DNA of 11,244 bases from an uncultured Dorea sp. (GCA_934295165.1 CAKRAT010000064.1:1-11244); one strand, 5' to 3'. Counted from the stretch's first letter, positions 1 to 7,421 are shown. Made by a program: numbers and translations. Notes: generated by a model from the letters alone, not told the origin.

Positions 1-1079
1 TAATCGAAGAAATCCCATGATGTCATTCCCTTTGGTGTCTCAAGCCAGATATATGGTGCATTGACACCGCCTGATACGTTGTATCCGGCATCTTTCAGTC
101 CTTCTTTGATTACTTTTGCATTGTTCATGTAATAAGCAACCTGCGCGCTTAACTGCTCTTTTCCAGCGTCAGAGTATACAGCCTCTCCTGCTTTCTGGAT
201 GATGTAAGATGTTCCGTTGAACTTTGTTCCGTGACGTCTTGCCCACAGAGAATGTAACATCACATCTCCGGATTTGATATCTTTTGGAATTACTGTCGCA
301 CTCAGACGTACTCCTGTAAATCCTGCATTCTTAGAGAAACTTCTGATCTCGATCGCACAGGTTCTTGCTCCTTCACACTCGTAGATAGAATGTGGTACTT
401 CTTTTTCTGAAATGTATGCTTCATAAGCAGCATCATAGATGATCACTGCACCTACTTTATTGGCATAATCAACCCATGTCTGAAGCTGTTCTTTTGTTAC
501 AGTCGATCCTGTCGGGTTATTCGGGAAACACAGGTAAATGATATCCGGTGTCTCTTCCGGAATCTCCGGTGCGAAGTCCGTCTCTTTTGTACAAGGCATA
601 TAGATGACATTGCTCCATGTTCCTGTTGCAGCATCGTATGTACCTGTACGCCCTGCCATAACATTTGTATCTACATAAACCGGATATACAGGGTCACACA
701 CAGCGATCTTGCTGTCTTTTGAGAAAATCTCCTGGATATTACCACAGTCTTCTTTTGCTCCGTCGGAAATGAAGATCTCATCTGCATTGATGTCGCATCC
801 TTTTGCCTGATAATCGTTCTTAGCCATTGCACTTCTTAAGAACTCATATCCCAGATCCGGTGCATATCCGTGGAATGTCTCTGCATGTGCCATCTCGTCA
901 ACTGCTCCGTGAAGAGCTTCAACGATTGCCGGTGCCAGAGGCTGTGTTACATCACCGATACTTAACTTAATAATCTCGGCTTCCGGATGTGCTGCCTGAT
1001 ATTCACGCTGTTTTCTTGCCACTGTTGAGAACAGATAGCTTCCTGGTAACTTCAAATAATCCTGGTTTACTTTAAACAT
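1..1079 (-). CDS. dapL: LL-diaminopimelate aminotransferase, 3' end cut by window edge
   Basis: This is a PLP-dependent class I/II aminotransferase that converts tetrahydrodipicolinate directly to LL-diaminopimelate with glutamate as amino donor, bypassing the acylated intermediates of the succinylase and acetylase routes. I translated it by hand: 359 codons are visible, with no stop before the left edge. The family is usually about 400-410 aa, so roughly 45 residues are missing. It begins MFKVNQDYLKLPGSYLF. Visible motifs are FPNNPTG (185-191, cofactor/substrate Asn), YDAAYEAY (215-222, Asp and Tyr of the PLP site), SFSKNAGFTGVR (247-258, Schiff-base Lys250 and carboxylate-binding Arg258) and ISDGAKEDCGN (104-114). 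A Shine-Dalgarno AAGGAG lies inside the last codons of dapF, 7 nt before the ATG, and the dapF stop is only 4 nt away. Translation is therefore probably coupled. The pairing with dapF supports DapL over other aminotransferases. Confidence 0.94.
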   Translation of the reverse strand, partial: MFKVNQDYLKLPGSYLFSTVARKQREYQAAHPEAEIIKLSIGDVTQPLAPAIVEALHGAVDEMAHAETFHGYAPDLGYEFLRSAMAKNDYQAKGCDINADEIFISDGAKEDCGNIQEIFSKDSKIAVCDPVYPVYVDTNVMAGRTGTYDAATGTWSNVIYMPCTKETDFAPEIPEETPDIIYLCFPNNPTGSTVTKEQLQTWVDYANKVGAVIIYDAAYEAYISEKEVPHSIYECEGARTCAIEIRSFSKNAGFTGVRLSATVIPKDIKSGDVMLHSLWARRHGTKFNGTSYIIQKAGEAVYSDAGKEQLSAQVAYYMNNAKVIKEGLKDAGYNVSGGVNAPYIWLETPKGMTSWDFFD

Positions 1080-1083
1080 CTTC

Positions 1084-1932
1084 TTACTCCTTTATCTCTG
1101 TAATGTCTATCACGCCGTCGAATACAACTGTTGCAGGTCCTGTCATAAATACACGGTCCTTTTCTCTGTCCCATTCGATCTGCAAGTCTCCACCTAATAA
1201 TTTTACCGTAACTCGTGTATCTGTCAAGTCATTTAATATACTGGATACTGCCACGGCACATGCTCCGGTTCCGCATGCAAGGGTCTCACCCGAACCGCGT
1301 TCCCATACACGCATCTCTACGGTATGTCTGTCGATGCAGTGTACGAACTCTGTATTGATACGTTTCGGGAATCTTTCGTGATTCTCGAATTCCGGTCCGA
1401 TTTTCACCAGATCCAGATTCTTTACATCGTCCACATAGATCACCGTATGTGGATTCCCCATGGATACTCCCGTCATGCGGTATTCTTTTCCGTCTACCTC
1501 GATTGGTTCGTCAATGACCTGTTCATTCTCTGATACGATTGGAATCAGGTCTGCCTGAAGCTCAGGTTTTCCCATATCAACCCTGACCAGTGCAACTTTT
1601 CCGTCTTCTACGGTAAGATCCAGATATTTGATTCCTCCGAGTGTCTCCACAGATATCTGTGTCTTATCTGTCATTCCGTAATCATAGACATATTTTGCCA
1701 CACAACGGATTCCATTGCCACACATCTCACCGCGGGAACCGTCTGCATTATACATCTCCATCTCAAAATCAGCCACTTTGGACGGATTGATCATGATCAG
1801 TCCGTCAGAACCGATCCCGAAATGTCTGTCACTGACGAATCTGGCCACTGCCGGCGGATTGTCAATCTTTTCTTCAAAACAATTGACATAAACATAATCA
1901 TTGCCCAGTCCGTGCATTTTTGTAAATTTCAT
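1084..1932 (-). CDS. dapF: Diaminopimelate epimerase
   Basis: This cytoplasmic, cofactor-independent racemase interconverts LL- and meso-diaminopimelate, giving the precursor for lysine and for the peptidoglycan cross-link. At 282 aa it has the normal family length. Both halves of the pseudo-symmetric fold are present. The N-terminus reads [16 protein letters not shown]. The first catalytic cysteine, Cys71, sits in [16 protein letters not shown] (63-77), and the second, Cys220, in [15 protein letters not shown] (211-225). A GGGAG element lies about 10 nt upstream of the ATG. Its substrate is the product of dapL, which starts 4 nt beyond its stop, so the two form a compact DAP-synthesis unit. 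The preceding ANTAR gene ends 67 nt upstream with no clear terminator in between, so dapF may be transcribed from the glnA promoter. No lysine riboswitch fits in that gap. Confidence 0.97.
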   Translation of the reverse strand: MKFTKMHGLGNDYVYVNCFEEKIDNPPAVARFVSDRHFGIGSDGLIMINPSKVADFEMEMYNADGSRGEMCGNGIRCVAKYVYDYGMTDKTQISVETLGGIKYLDLTVEDGKVALVRVDMGKPELQADLIPIVSENEQVIDEPIEVDGKEYRMTGVSMGNPHTVIYVDDVKNLDLVKIGPEFENHERFPKRINTEFVHCIDRHTVEMRVWERGSGETLACGTGACAVAVSSILNDLTDTRVTVKLLGGDLQIEWDREKDRVFMTGPATVVFDGVIDITEIKE

Positions 1933-1999
1933 CTCTGTTATCTCCCTGCCTTTCTTTGGGTCAGTCTTATTTGCCTGTATATTTCTGATTCTTCATTCC

Positions 2000-2548
2000 T
2001 TACTCTGTCATAATGCTCAGTACCATCTCTGCCGTCTCTACCATATTCGTTCCGCTGTCCATACTACTCTTCTGAAGATATCGGTGTGCCTCTCCTTCAG
2101 ACATATTGTTTCGCTCCATCAGAAGTTCCTTTGCCCGGCGGATCGTCTCCTGTTGTTTTGGATCACGGTTCTTTGATTCTTTCTTCCGTTTCTTCCGCTT
2201 TCGGTCCATGGACTGCAGCATCATGTTCATGGTATTCAGAAGATCGTATACCTTGATCGGAGTAGAAAGTCCTACAATTCCTTCTACATCCCCGCTGCTC
2301 CATTTATCCTGTGATGCAACCAGAAGCATTTCAAACGAATCTGGCAAATATTCCCGTAGCTGTGTATACATCATATCCTTCATGCGGTAACCGCAAACCA
2401 CGATCCCGTCATCCACGGTATCAGCATAATGCATGGCCTGTGCACCGGTGGTACACACACCGATTACATCCATGCCGCCTCTGGCAAGAAGATTTCTGAT
2501 ATTTGTTGCATTATCTTTATTCGGGAATACAACAATAATCCCTGTCAC
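2000..2548 (-). CDS. ANTAR-domain antitermination regulator with degenerate receiver domain
   Basis: This 182-aa protein has an N-terminal response-regulator-like domain (about 1-112), a very basic linker (KRKKRKKESKNR, 117-128) and a C-terminal ANTAR helical domain (about 131-181, with AKELLMERNNMSEGEAHRYLQ). ANTAR domains bind nascent RNA, usually paired small stem-loops, and prevent transcription termination. At the place where a phospho-accepting Asp is expected (IVVCGYRMKDM, 49-59) there is Cys-Gly instead, so control by phosphorylation is unlikely (inference). The start codon is GTG with an excellent AGGAGG 8 nt upstream. The gene lies 58 nt downstream of glnA. ANTAR proteins beside glnA are a recurring arrangement in Clostridia, where they replace GlnR/TnrA-type control, so a role in nitrogen regulation is likely but inferred. 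No histidine kinase partner lies next to it. Confidence 0.9.
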   Translation of the reverse strand: MTGIIVVFPNKDNATNIRNLLARGGMDVIGVCTTGAQAMHYADTVDDGIVVCGYRMKDMMYTQLREYLPDSFEMLLVASQDKWSSGDVEGIVGLSTPIKVYDLLNTMNMMLQSMDRKRKKRKKESKNRDPKQQETIRRAKELLMERNNMSEGEAHRYLQKSSMDSGTNMVETAEMVLSIMTE

Positions 2549-2606
2549 TTACGCCACCTCCTGTCAGATACTCTTTTGCGCATTTCTGTTAAGTGCAAAA
2601 TCCGTA

Positions 2607-3938
2607 TTACAGTAAGTGCAGGTATTTTTCAAGCTCCCAGTCTGTAATCTGGATTCTGTAATCCTGATACTCGCTGGTCTTTGCTTCGATATATTTTCTG
2701 GAAAGATCCTCTCCTAAGATTTCCTGAATAAATGTATCTTTCTGAAATTCCTTTGCCGCCTCTCTTAAACTTCCCGGCAGCTTCTCGATTCCAAAGATCT
2801 TACGTTCTTCGTCCGTCATCTCGTATACATTACGATTGACTGCTTTCGGAGGCATCGTGCCCTGTTTGATTCCGTCAAGACCTGCTGCAAGGCATACAGC
2901 CAGTGCCAGATACGGATTTGCCGACGGATCTGGGTTACGAAGTTCTACTCGTGTATATTCTCCACGGGTTCCCGGGATTCGGATCAGTGGTGTACGGTTC
3001 TTCGCAGACCATGCAATATACACCGGTGCCTCATATCCCGGAATCAGACGTTTGTAGGAATTGACACTTGGGTTCGTGATAAATGTCAGTGCTTTCATAT
3101 GTTTCATGATTCCACCGATAAAACAGTAAGCTTCTTTGCTGAGTCCATACTCATCCTTTGCATCCTGAAATACATTGATTCCATCTCTGCTGATCGACAT
3201 ATTCAGATGCATACCGGAACCATTGATGCCGAATTTCGGCTTTGGCATGAATGTTGCATGCAATCCATGACGCTTGGCGATCGTCTTTACAACCAGTTTG
3301 AACGTCATAATGTTATCTGCTGTTGTCAGTGCCTCATCATAACGGAAATCAATCTCATGCTGTGCAGGTGCCGCTTCATGATGGGAAGATTCAATCTCGA
3401 ATCCCATATCCTCCAGAGTCAGTACCATATCCCGTCTTGCATTTTCACCCAGATCTAACGGTCCAAGATCGAAGTATCCAGCGCTTTCGTGGGAAAGTGT
3501 AGTCGGAAGTCCGTCATCATCTGTGTGGAATAAGAAGAATTCCAGTTCCGGACCTACATTGAATTCATACCCCATCTCTTTTGCTTCATTCATGACCTTT
3601 TTCAAAATATATCTCGGATCACTTTCATATGGTGTTCCATCTGGTTTGTAGACGTCACAGATCAGTCTTGCAACCTTTCCCTGCTGTGGTCTCCACGGAA
3701 ATATCTCAAATGTATTCAGATCTGGATACAGATACATATCGGATTCTTCTACCCTTGCAAATCCTTCGATCGATGAGCCGTCAAACATAATCTCGTTATT
3801 CAATGCTTTGTCTAACTGGCTTGTGGTAATCGCGATGTTTTTCATGGTTCCGAAAATGTCTGTGAACTGCAGGCGGATAAAACCTACGTCCTCTTCTTCT
3901 ACCATTCTTAATATGTCTTCTCTTGTATAATTGTTCAT
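2607..3938 (-). CDS. glnA: Glutamine synthetase, type I-alpha
   Basis: This cytoplasmic dodecameric enzyme joins ammonia to glutamate using ATP, the main entry point of nitrogen. At 443 aa it closely resembles the Bacillus GSI-alpha form. Metal and substrate residues are visible: GPELEFFLF (129-137, Glu131/Glu133), [13 protein letters not shown] (186-198), [10 protein letters not shown] (239-248, His244), [17 protein letters not shown] (289-305, with flap Glu303), [11 protein letters not shown] (312-322) and [14 protein letters not shown] (330-343). Arg62 in [12 protein letters not shown] matches the feedback-inhibition arginine described for the Bacillus enzyme. No adenylylation segment of the GSI-beta type is evident. 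A GTG 15 nt further upstream also opens the frame, but it overlaps the GGAGG ribosome binding site, so the ATG at 3938 (8 nt after GGAGG) is preferred. The upstream fprA ends 112 nt away and the ANTAR gene follows after 58 nt. Confidence 0.98.
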   Translation of the reverse strand: MNNYTREDILRMVEEEDVGFIRLQFTDIFGTMKNIAITTSQLDKALNNEIMFDGSSIEGFARVEESDMYLYPDLNTFEIFPWRPQQGKVARLICDVYKPDGTPYESDPRYILKKVMNEAKEMGYEFNVGPELEFFLFHTDDDGLPTTLSHESAGYFDLGPLDLGENARRDMVLTLEDMGFEIESSHHEAAPAQHEIDFRYDEALTTADNIMTFKLVVKTIAKRHGLHATFMPKPKFGINGSGMHLNMSISRDGINVFQDAKDEYGLSKEAYCFIGGIMKHMKALTFITNPSVNSYKRLIPGYEAPVYIAWSAKNRTPLIRIPGTRGEYTRVELRNPDPSANPYLALAVCLAAGLDGIKQGTMPPKAVNRNVYEMTDEERKIFGIEKLPGSLREAAKEFQKDTFIQEILGEDLSRKYIEAKTSEYQDYRIQITDWELEKYLHLL

Positions 3939-3971
3939 TCTACCGGCCTCCACTCGATATACATCTTTTTT

Positions 3972-4028
3972 TCATGACTTCTGACATTCTCCGCCAGCTT
4001 CTTTCTGTTCTTTACAGTCTTCCGGCAT
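3972..4028 (-). CDS. Possible 18-aa peptide ORF between fprA and glnA (doubtful)
   Basis: This very small open frame sits in the fprA-glnA gap and encodes MPEDCKEQKEAGGECQKS, hydrophilic with two cysteines nine residues apart. A purine-rich GGGAAAAG precedes the ATG, but it is a poor, too-close ribosome binding site. The same bases can form small hairpins, which could explain the sequence without translation. I list it only because it fills much of the gap and its composition resembles a peptide rather than an AT-rich spacer. I assign no function. Confidence 0.15.
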   Translation of the reverse strand: MPEDCKEQKEAGGECQKS

Positions 4029-4039
4029 CTTTTCCCGGA
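3981..4039 (-). other. Three small stem-loops in the glnA leader / fprA-glnA spacer
   Basis: Reading the minus strand, three short inverted repeats follow each other. UCCGG/CCGGA has a 9-nt loop (4039-4021). CUGU/ACAG has a 5-nt AAAGA loop (4017-4005). CUGGC/GUCAG has a 7-nt GGAGAAU loop and one G-U pair (3997-3981). No U-tract follows, so none is a classic terminator. They lie directly upstream of glnA, whose downstream neighbour encodes an RNA-binding ANTAR protein. Known ANTAR targets have six-base loops, which these do not form cleanly. Each stem is short and could occur by chance. Confidence 0.35.
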
Positions 4040-4050
4040 TACCTGGCCAT

Positions 4051-5250
4051 TTACATTGCATCAACAATCTGCTGTGCGAATGCATCTAAGCTGTCTTCCT
4101 GATCTGCTTTTAATTTTGACTTGATGGACAGCTTCTGATCATGCACTGTCATATTTTTCATCTCTTCTAACTGTTTTACAATCTGTTTTCCTGCTGTTGC
4201 AGCCCATGTTCCGTTATCCATAACAGCTACCGTTCTGTGCTGTACAGCCAGGGCTTTCATATGTGCGAGCAGATTTTCGATTGGCGGATAGATTCCTCCG
4301 TTGTATGTCGGGCATGCAAGCACCACGTGACTTACACGGAAGATCTCTGCGATCAGTTCCGATACATCCGTCTTTGATGCATCATAAACAGCAATATTCT
4401 TCACGCCTTTTGCGCCAAGCTTTGCTGCCAGTGCATCAGCTGCCTGCTCTGTATTTCCATAAATGGAACCATAGATGATGACAACTGCCTGGTCTTCCGG
4501 TTCATATTTGCTCCACTTGTCATGTTTCTCAATGAAGTAATTCAGATTGCTTCTCCATACCGGTCCGTGAAGTGAGCAGATCATCTGGATATCCAATCCG
4601 GCTGCTTTCTTCAGAAGTGCCTGTACCTGCATGCCATATTTCCCAACAATATTGGTGAAATATCTTCTTGCATCATCAATCCAGTCTTTTTCGAAATCTA
4701 CATCGTCATTGAACAGATTACCGTTCAGTGCACCGAATGTTCCGAATGCATCTGCCGAGAACAGGATCTTCTCTGAATCTTCATAAGAAACCATAACTTC
4801 CGGCCAGTGCACCATCGGTGCCATCACAAAATGAAGTGTATGGCTTCCCAGTTCCAGTGTATCTCCTTCTTTTACCACAACCTGTCTGCCTTCCAGATCT
4901 GCTTCGAAAAACTGACCGATCATCTGCATGGTCTTCGCATTACCAACTACTTTTACTTCCGGATATAATTCCATGATTCTCTGGATATTAGCGCAGTGAT
5001 CCGGCTCCATATGCTGTACAACCAGATAATCTAAAGTTTCTCCATTTAATGCATAAGCAACATTTTCCATAAACTGCTCAGATACAGATGCATCAACCGT
5101 ATCCATCAGAGTATTCTTCTCATCTTTGATCAGATAGGCATTATAAGATACCCCTCTTGGAATTGGAAATAAGTTCTCGAACAAATTTAATCTTCTGTCA
5201 TTGGCTCCTACCCAGATGACATGATCGGTTACATTTCTTGTACACTGCAT
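4051..5250 (-). CDS. fprA: Flavodiiron protein (class A, O2/NO reductase)
   Basis: This soluble two-domain enzyme reduces O2 to water and/or NO to N2O, protecting anaerobes. Electrons usually come from rubredoxin or a similar donor. The N-terminal metallo-beta-lactamase-like domain (about 1-250) keeps a full diiron ligand set: His80, Glu82, Asp84 (HMEPDH, 80-85), His148 (MVHWPE), Asp167 (SADAFG) and His228 (SLHGPVW). The C-terminal flavodoxin domain (about 255-399) shows the FMN phosphate loop YGSIYGNTEQAA (260-271), CPTYNGGIYPP (313-323) and DNGTWAATAGK (345-355). At 399 aa and ending in the flavodoxin domain, it has no fused rubredoxin or flavin reductase, which defines class A. AGGAGG lies 8 nt before the ATG. 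It is the first gene of the minus-strand train and glnA follows after 112 nt. O2 versus NO preference cannot be read from the sequence. Confidence 0.96.
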   Translation of the reverse strand: MQCTRNVTDHVIWVGANDRRLNLFENLFPIPRGVSYNAYLIKDEKNTLMDTVDASVSEQFMENVAYALNGETLDYLVVQHMEPDHCANIQRIMELYPEVKVVGNAKTMQMIGQFFEADLEGRQVVVKEGDTLELGSHTLHFVMAPMVHWPEVMVSYEDSEKILFSADAFGTFGALNGNLFNDDVDFEKDWIDDARRYFTNIVGKYGMQVQALLKKAAGLDIQMICSLHGPVWRSNLNYFIEKHDKWSKYEPEDQAVVIIYGSIYGNTEQAADALAAKLGAKGVKNIAVYDASKTDVSELIAEIFRVSHVVLACPTYNGGIYPPIENLLAHMKALAVQHRTVAVMDNGTWAATAGKQIVKQLEEMKNMTVHDQKLSIKSKLKADQEDSLDAFAQQIVDAM

Positions 5251-5341
5251 GATTCATTCCTCCTAAAATTCTCTGTTCTCTTTTTACTATTTCTATTATG
5301 AATATTTTTATCTGTCTTCAGACTTCTTTTTATCACATAAT

Positions 5342-5370
5342 ATCATATTTTTTAATACATTAACGCACAA
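5342..5370 (-). promoter_or_regulatory. Candidate fprA promoter
   Basis: On the minus strand, TTGTGC (5370-5365) and TATGAT (5347-5342) are separated by exactly 17 nt and lie about 90 nt before the fprA ATG. The -10 is 5/6 consensus and the -35 only 3/6. A second possible -10, CATAAT at 5300-5295, lacks a recognisable -35. Confidence 0.4.
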
Positions 5371-5388
5371 ACTTTTTAAATTTACGCA
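5360..5388. repeat. Direct repeat TTAACGCA / TTTACGCA, 21 bp apart
   Basis: TTAACGCA (5360-5367) and TTTACGCA (5381-5388) differ at one base and are spaced 21 bp, about two helical turns. The first copy overlaps the candidate fprA -35. The 313-bp spacer between fprA and the kinase gene is otherwise very AT-rich and holds no gene. The repeat could be a regulator site, but I do not recognise its family. Confidence 0.3.
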
Positions 5389-5511
5389 TTAAATTTCATA
5401 CAATTTCATGAACACCTGTATTTTCTTTTATTTTTCAGTATAACATCAATGGAAAATCTTTTGGATTTATCTTTTCAGCCTCTTTCCGACATTCCAGTTT
5501 TCCTGTTTTGG

Positions 5512-5520
5512 TGTTATAAT
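5512..5520 (+). promoter_or_regulatory. Extended -10 promoter for the kinase/regulator pair
   Basis: TGTTATAAT is a perfect TATAAT with an upstream TGn extension. No good -35 sits 17 nt upstream, which is usual for extended -10 promoters. Transcription would start near 5527, leaving a leader of about 37 nt before the TTG start codon. Confidence 0.65.
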
Positions 5521-5535
5521 ATAGCAATCATACAA

Positions 5536-5549
5536 CTGGCTTTTGCCAG
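5536..5549 (+). other. Perfect 5-bp hairpin next to the kinase ribosome binding site
   Basis: CTGGC-TTTT-GCCAG forms a perfect stem with a four-base loop in the short leader. It ends just before the AAAGG Shine-Dalgarno element (5552-5556). It is too close to the start to be a terminator of much upstream RNA. It may tune translation or stabilise the mRNA 5' end. Confidence 0.5.
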
Positions 5550-5563
5550 GGAAAGGATGAATA

Positions 5564-6655
5564 TTGAAATATATAAAAACACCAAAAGCTTTTGCTCCTC
5601 ATACGCTGCGCCACAGTATTCTGTCAACCATTGTCATATTGACACTTGCAACAATCCTTGCATTTTCATTTTTTCATATTACCCAAAGTGATCCTGCCAA
5701 TATTGCACTGATTTATATTCTTGCATTGATCATCATTGCGCGTATTACAACGGGATATATCTTCGGAATCATATCTTCTATATTTTGTGTAATCTTTATC
5801 AACTGGTGCTTTACATATCCTTATTTTAAGGTGAATTTTTCGCTCAGCGGATATCCGGTCACATTTTTCTTTCTTTTATCTATTTCGTTGATCGTATCCA
5901 CACTGACTTCCCAGCTCATCCGGCAGGATCAGATGATCCTGGAAAGAGAACGCGAGATCAACGAAGTGGAAAAAGAACGTATCCGCGCCAATCTCCTGCG
6001 GGCGATATCTCATGATCTGCGCACGCCGCTTACAACGATCATCGGATCTTCGGATTCTTTTATTGAAAATTATGATTCACTGACAGATTCGGAAAAGCTG
6101 GATCTAATTTCTTCTATTAACGAAGATTCCCACTGGCTCCTGAATATGGTTGAAAACCTGCTGTCTGTCACACGTATTCAGGATAAAACCGGAAAAGTCA
6201 AAAAGGAAGAAGAGATTGTCGAAGAAGTCGTATCCGAAGCAATTGTACGTTTGAAAAAGCGGATTCCGGGAATCCAGATCCGTGTCAGTGCACCGGATGA
6301 TATCCTGATGATCCCCATGGATCCTCTCCTGATCGAACAGGTTCTGATGAATCTGATGGAAAATGCTTATGTACATGCGGAGAGTACGATGCCGATTGAT
6401 CTACATATCACAGAAGAAGCCGATAACATCACATTCCATGTCATTGATTACGGAAAGGGAATTGATGAACAGACCATTCCTCTCATTCTTAAGGGGGAAT
6501 ACACTACTCCTCATACTTCCGATACACACAGAGGTATGGGAATCGGTCTCTCCATCTGTAACACCATTGTACAGGCACATGGAGGAGATATTTCTGCACA
6601 TAACCATAGCGAAGGTGCCGAATTTGCATTTACATTACCTAAGGAGGATATATAA
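5564..6655 (+). CDS. Short KdpD-like membrane sensor histidine kinase
   Basis: This inner-membrane sensor kinase has 363 aa. Four hydrophobic segments (about 18-37, 46-62, 64-83, 97-117) with short loops match the DUF4118 membrane module of KdpD. A charged helical linker (121-143) follows, then a HisKA helix with the phosphorylated His150 in RAISHDLRTPLTT, and a HATPase domain with the N box (LMNLMENAYVHA, 261-272), DYGKG (295-299) and GMGIGLSI (324-331). Classical KdpD is about 900 aa; its cytoplasmic N-terminal KdpD and USP-like domains are absent here, so the signal must be read by the membrane part (inference). The start is TTG 7 nt after AAAGG. An in-frame TGA just upstream rules out a longer start, and the nearby ATG at 5557 is in another frame. 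The stop is 2 nt before the response regulator gene. No kdpFABC or trk genes are visible, so K+ sensing is uncertain. Confidence 0.93.
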   Translation: MKYIKTPKAFAPHTLRHSILSTIVILTLATILAFSFFHITQSDPANIALIYILALIIIARITTGYIFGIISSIFCVIFINWCFTYPYFKVNFSLSGYPVTFFFLLSISLIVSTLTSQLIRQDQMILEREREINEVEKERIRANLLRAISHDLRTPLTTIIGSSDSFIENYDSLTDSEKLDLISSINEDSHWLLNMVENLLSVTRIQDKTGKVKKEEEIVEEVVSEAIVRLKKRIPGIQIRVSAPDDILMIPMDPLLIEQVLMNLMENAYVHAESTMPIDLHITEEADNITFHVIDYGKGIDEQTIPLILKGEYTTPHTSDTHRGMGIGLSICNTIVQAHGGDISAHNHSEGAEFAFTLPKEDI

Positions 6656-6657
6656 TC

Positions 6658-7371
6658 ATGAACGACAGTTATTCTATTCTGATCATAGAAGATGAAAAAA
6701 ACATTCTGGGATTAATGTCCCGTACATTAAAATCAAATGGATACAAAGTAACGACTGCTGATACCGGAAAATCAGGGCTTTCCATTATTAATTCACAATG
6801 TCCGGATCTTGTTCTTCTGGATCTTGGTCTTCCGGATATGGATGGAAATGATATCATCTCTTCCGTCCGTAAATGGACGAGCTGCCCGATCATCGTCATC
6901 TCTGCAAGAACCGGAGAACATGACAAAGTAGAAGCCCTGGATCTTGGTGCAGATGATTACATCACCAAACCATTCGGAACCTCCGAACTGCTTGCACGGA
7001 TCCGGACTTCCCTGCGCCACGGGAACCGCATGGCTTCAAATTCACCATTATTTATCCGGCCGTATAAGTGTCAGGGACTGATCCTGGACTTTGAAAAGAG
7101 GATAGTCACACTGGACGGAGAAGAAATACATCTAACACCGGTAGAATACAAAATTGTTGCCTACCTGGCGAAAAATTCCGGGAAGGTTATGACTTATGCC
7201 TCTGTTATGGAAAATGTATGGGGCCCGTTTACCGACAATAATAACCGTATCTTGCGTGTCAACATGGCGAATATCCGGCGTAAGATCGAACGCAATCCGT
7301 CACAGCCACAGTTCTTATTCACCGAGGTCGGTGTCGGCTATCGGATGTGTGAAGATGAAAATGAGATATAA
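6658..7371 (+). CDS. OmpR/KdpE-family response regulator
   Basis: This 237-aa cytoplasmic DNA-binding regulator is presumably phosphorylated by the kinase encoded just before it. The receiver domain (1-120) has the acidic pair Glu11-Asp12 in IIEDEKN, phospho-acceptor Asp55 in LVLLDLGLPDMDG, Ser82 in IVISART, and Lys104 in DDYITKPF. A C-terminal winged helix (about 135-233) carries LTPVEYKIVAYLAKNSGKV, a recognition-helix region NNRILRVNMANIRRKIE and the closing hairpin TEVGVGYRM, typical of OmpR/PhoB/KdpE regulators. AAGGAGG lies 10 nt before the ATG, inside the last kinase codons, so the two genes form one tightly spaced operon. Such proteins usually bind tandem direct repeats with 10-11 bp period, and a repeat of this kind lies 16 nt after its stop. 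The real target genes are unknown. Confidence 0.95.
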   Translation: MNDSYSILIIEDEKNILGLMSRTLKSNGYKVTTADTGKSGLSIINSQCPDLVLLDLGLPDMDGNDIISSVRKWTSCPIIVISARTGEHDKVEALDLGADDYITKPFGTSELLARIRTSLRHGNRMASNSPLFIRPYKCQGLILDFEKRIVTLDGEEIHLTPVEYKIVAYLAKNSGKVMTYASVMENVWGPFTDNNNRILRVNMANIRRKIERNPSQPQFLFTEVGVGYRMCEDENEI

Positions 7372-7387
7372 ATAGAAATATCCTGCT

Positions 7388-7404
7388 GTTAAGAAGGTGT
7401 TAAG
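7388..7404. repeat. Tandem operator-like direct repeat GTTAAG-N5-GTTAAG
   Basis: Two perfect copies of GTTAAG (7388-7393 and 7399-7404), each also preceded by T, are spaced with an 11-bp period. This is the spacing of sites bound by OmpR-family regulators. It resembles the CiaR box (TTTAAG-N5-TTTAAG), and its reverse complement resembles Bacillus PhoP boxes (TTAACA repeats, 11-bp period). The gene for such a regulator ends 16 bp away. Binding is inferred. Confidence 0.5.
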
Positions 7405-7421
7405 GAACCCTGACAGGTCTG

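Noticed and set aside
1933..1999. Lysine riboswitch before dapF
   Set aside because: The gap is only 67 nt, far too short for the lysine aptamer of about 170 nt, and no matching structure was seen.
2549..2606. TTTTGC...GCAAAA inverted repeat between glnA and the ANTAR gene as a terminator or ANTAR target
   Set aside because: The stem is AT-rich with a long loop, has no U-tract after it, and gives no six-base loop; more likely chance.
3939..3953. Upstream GTG start adding five residues to glnA
   Set aside because: The GTG overlaps the GGAGG ribosome binding site that serves the ATG at 3938, and the MNNYTRED start matches the family N-terminus.
5449..5691. 80-aa plus-strand open frame at the kinase start, with an ATG at 5557
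   Set aside because: It overlaps the kinase in another frame, shows no domain, and its second half is out-of-frame kinase coding sequence.
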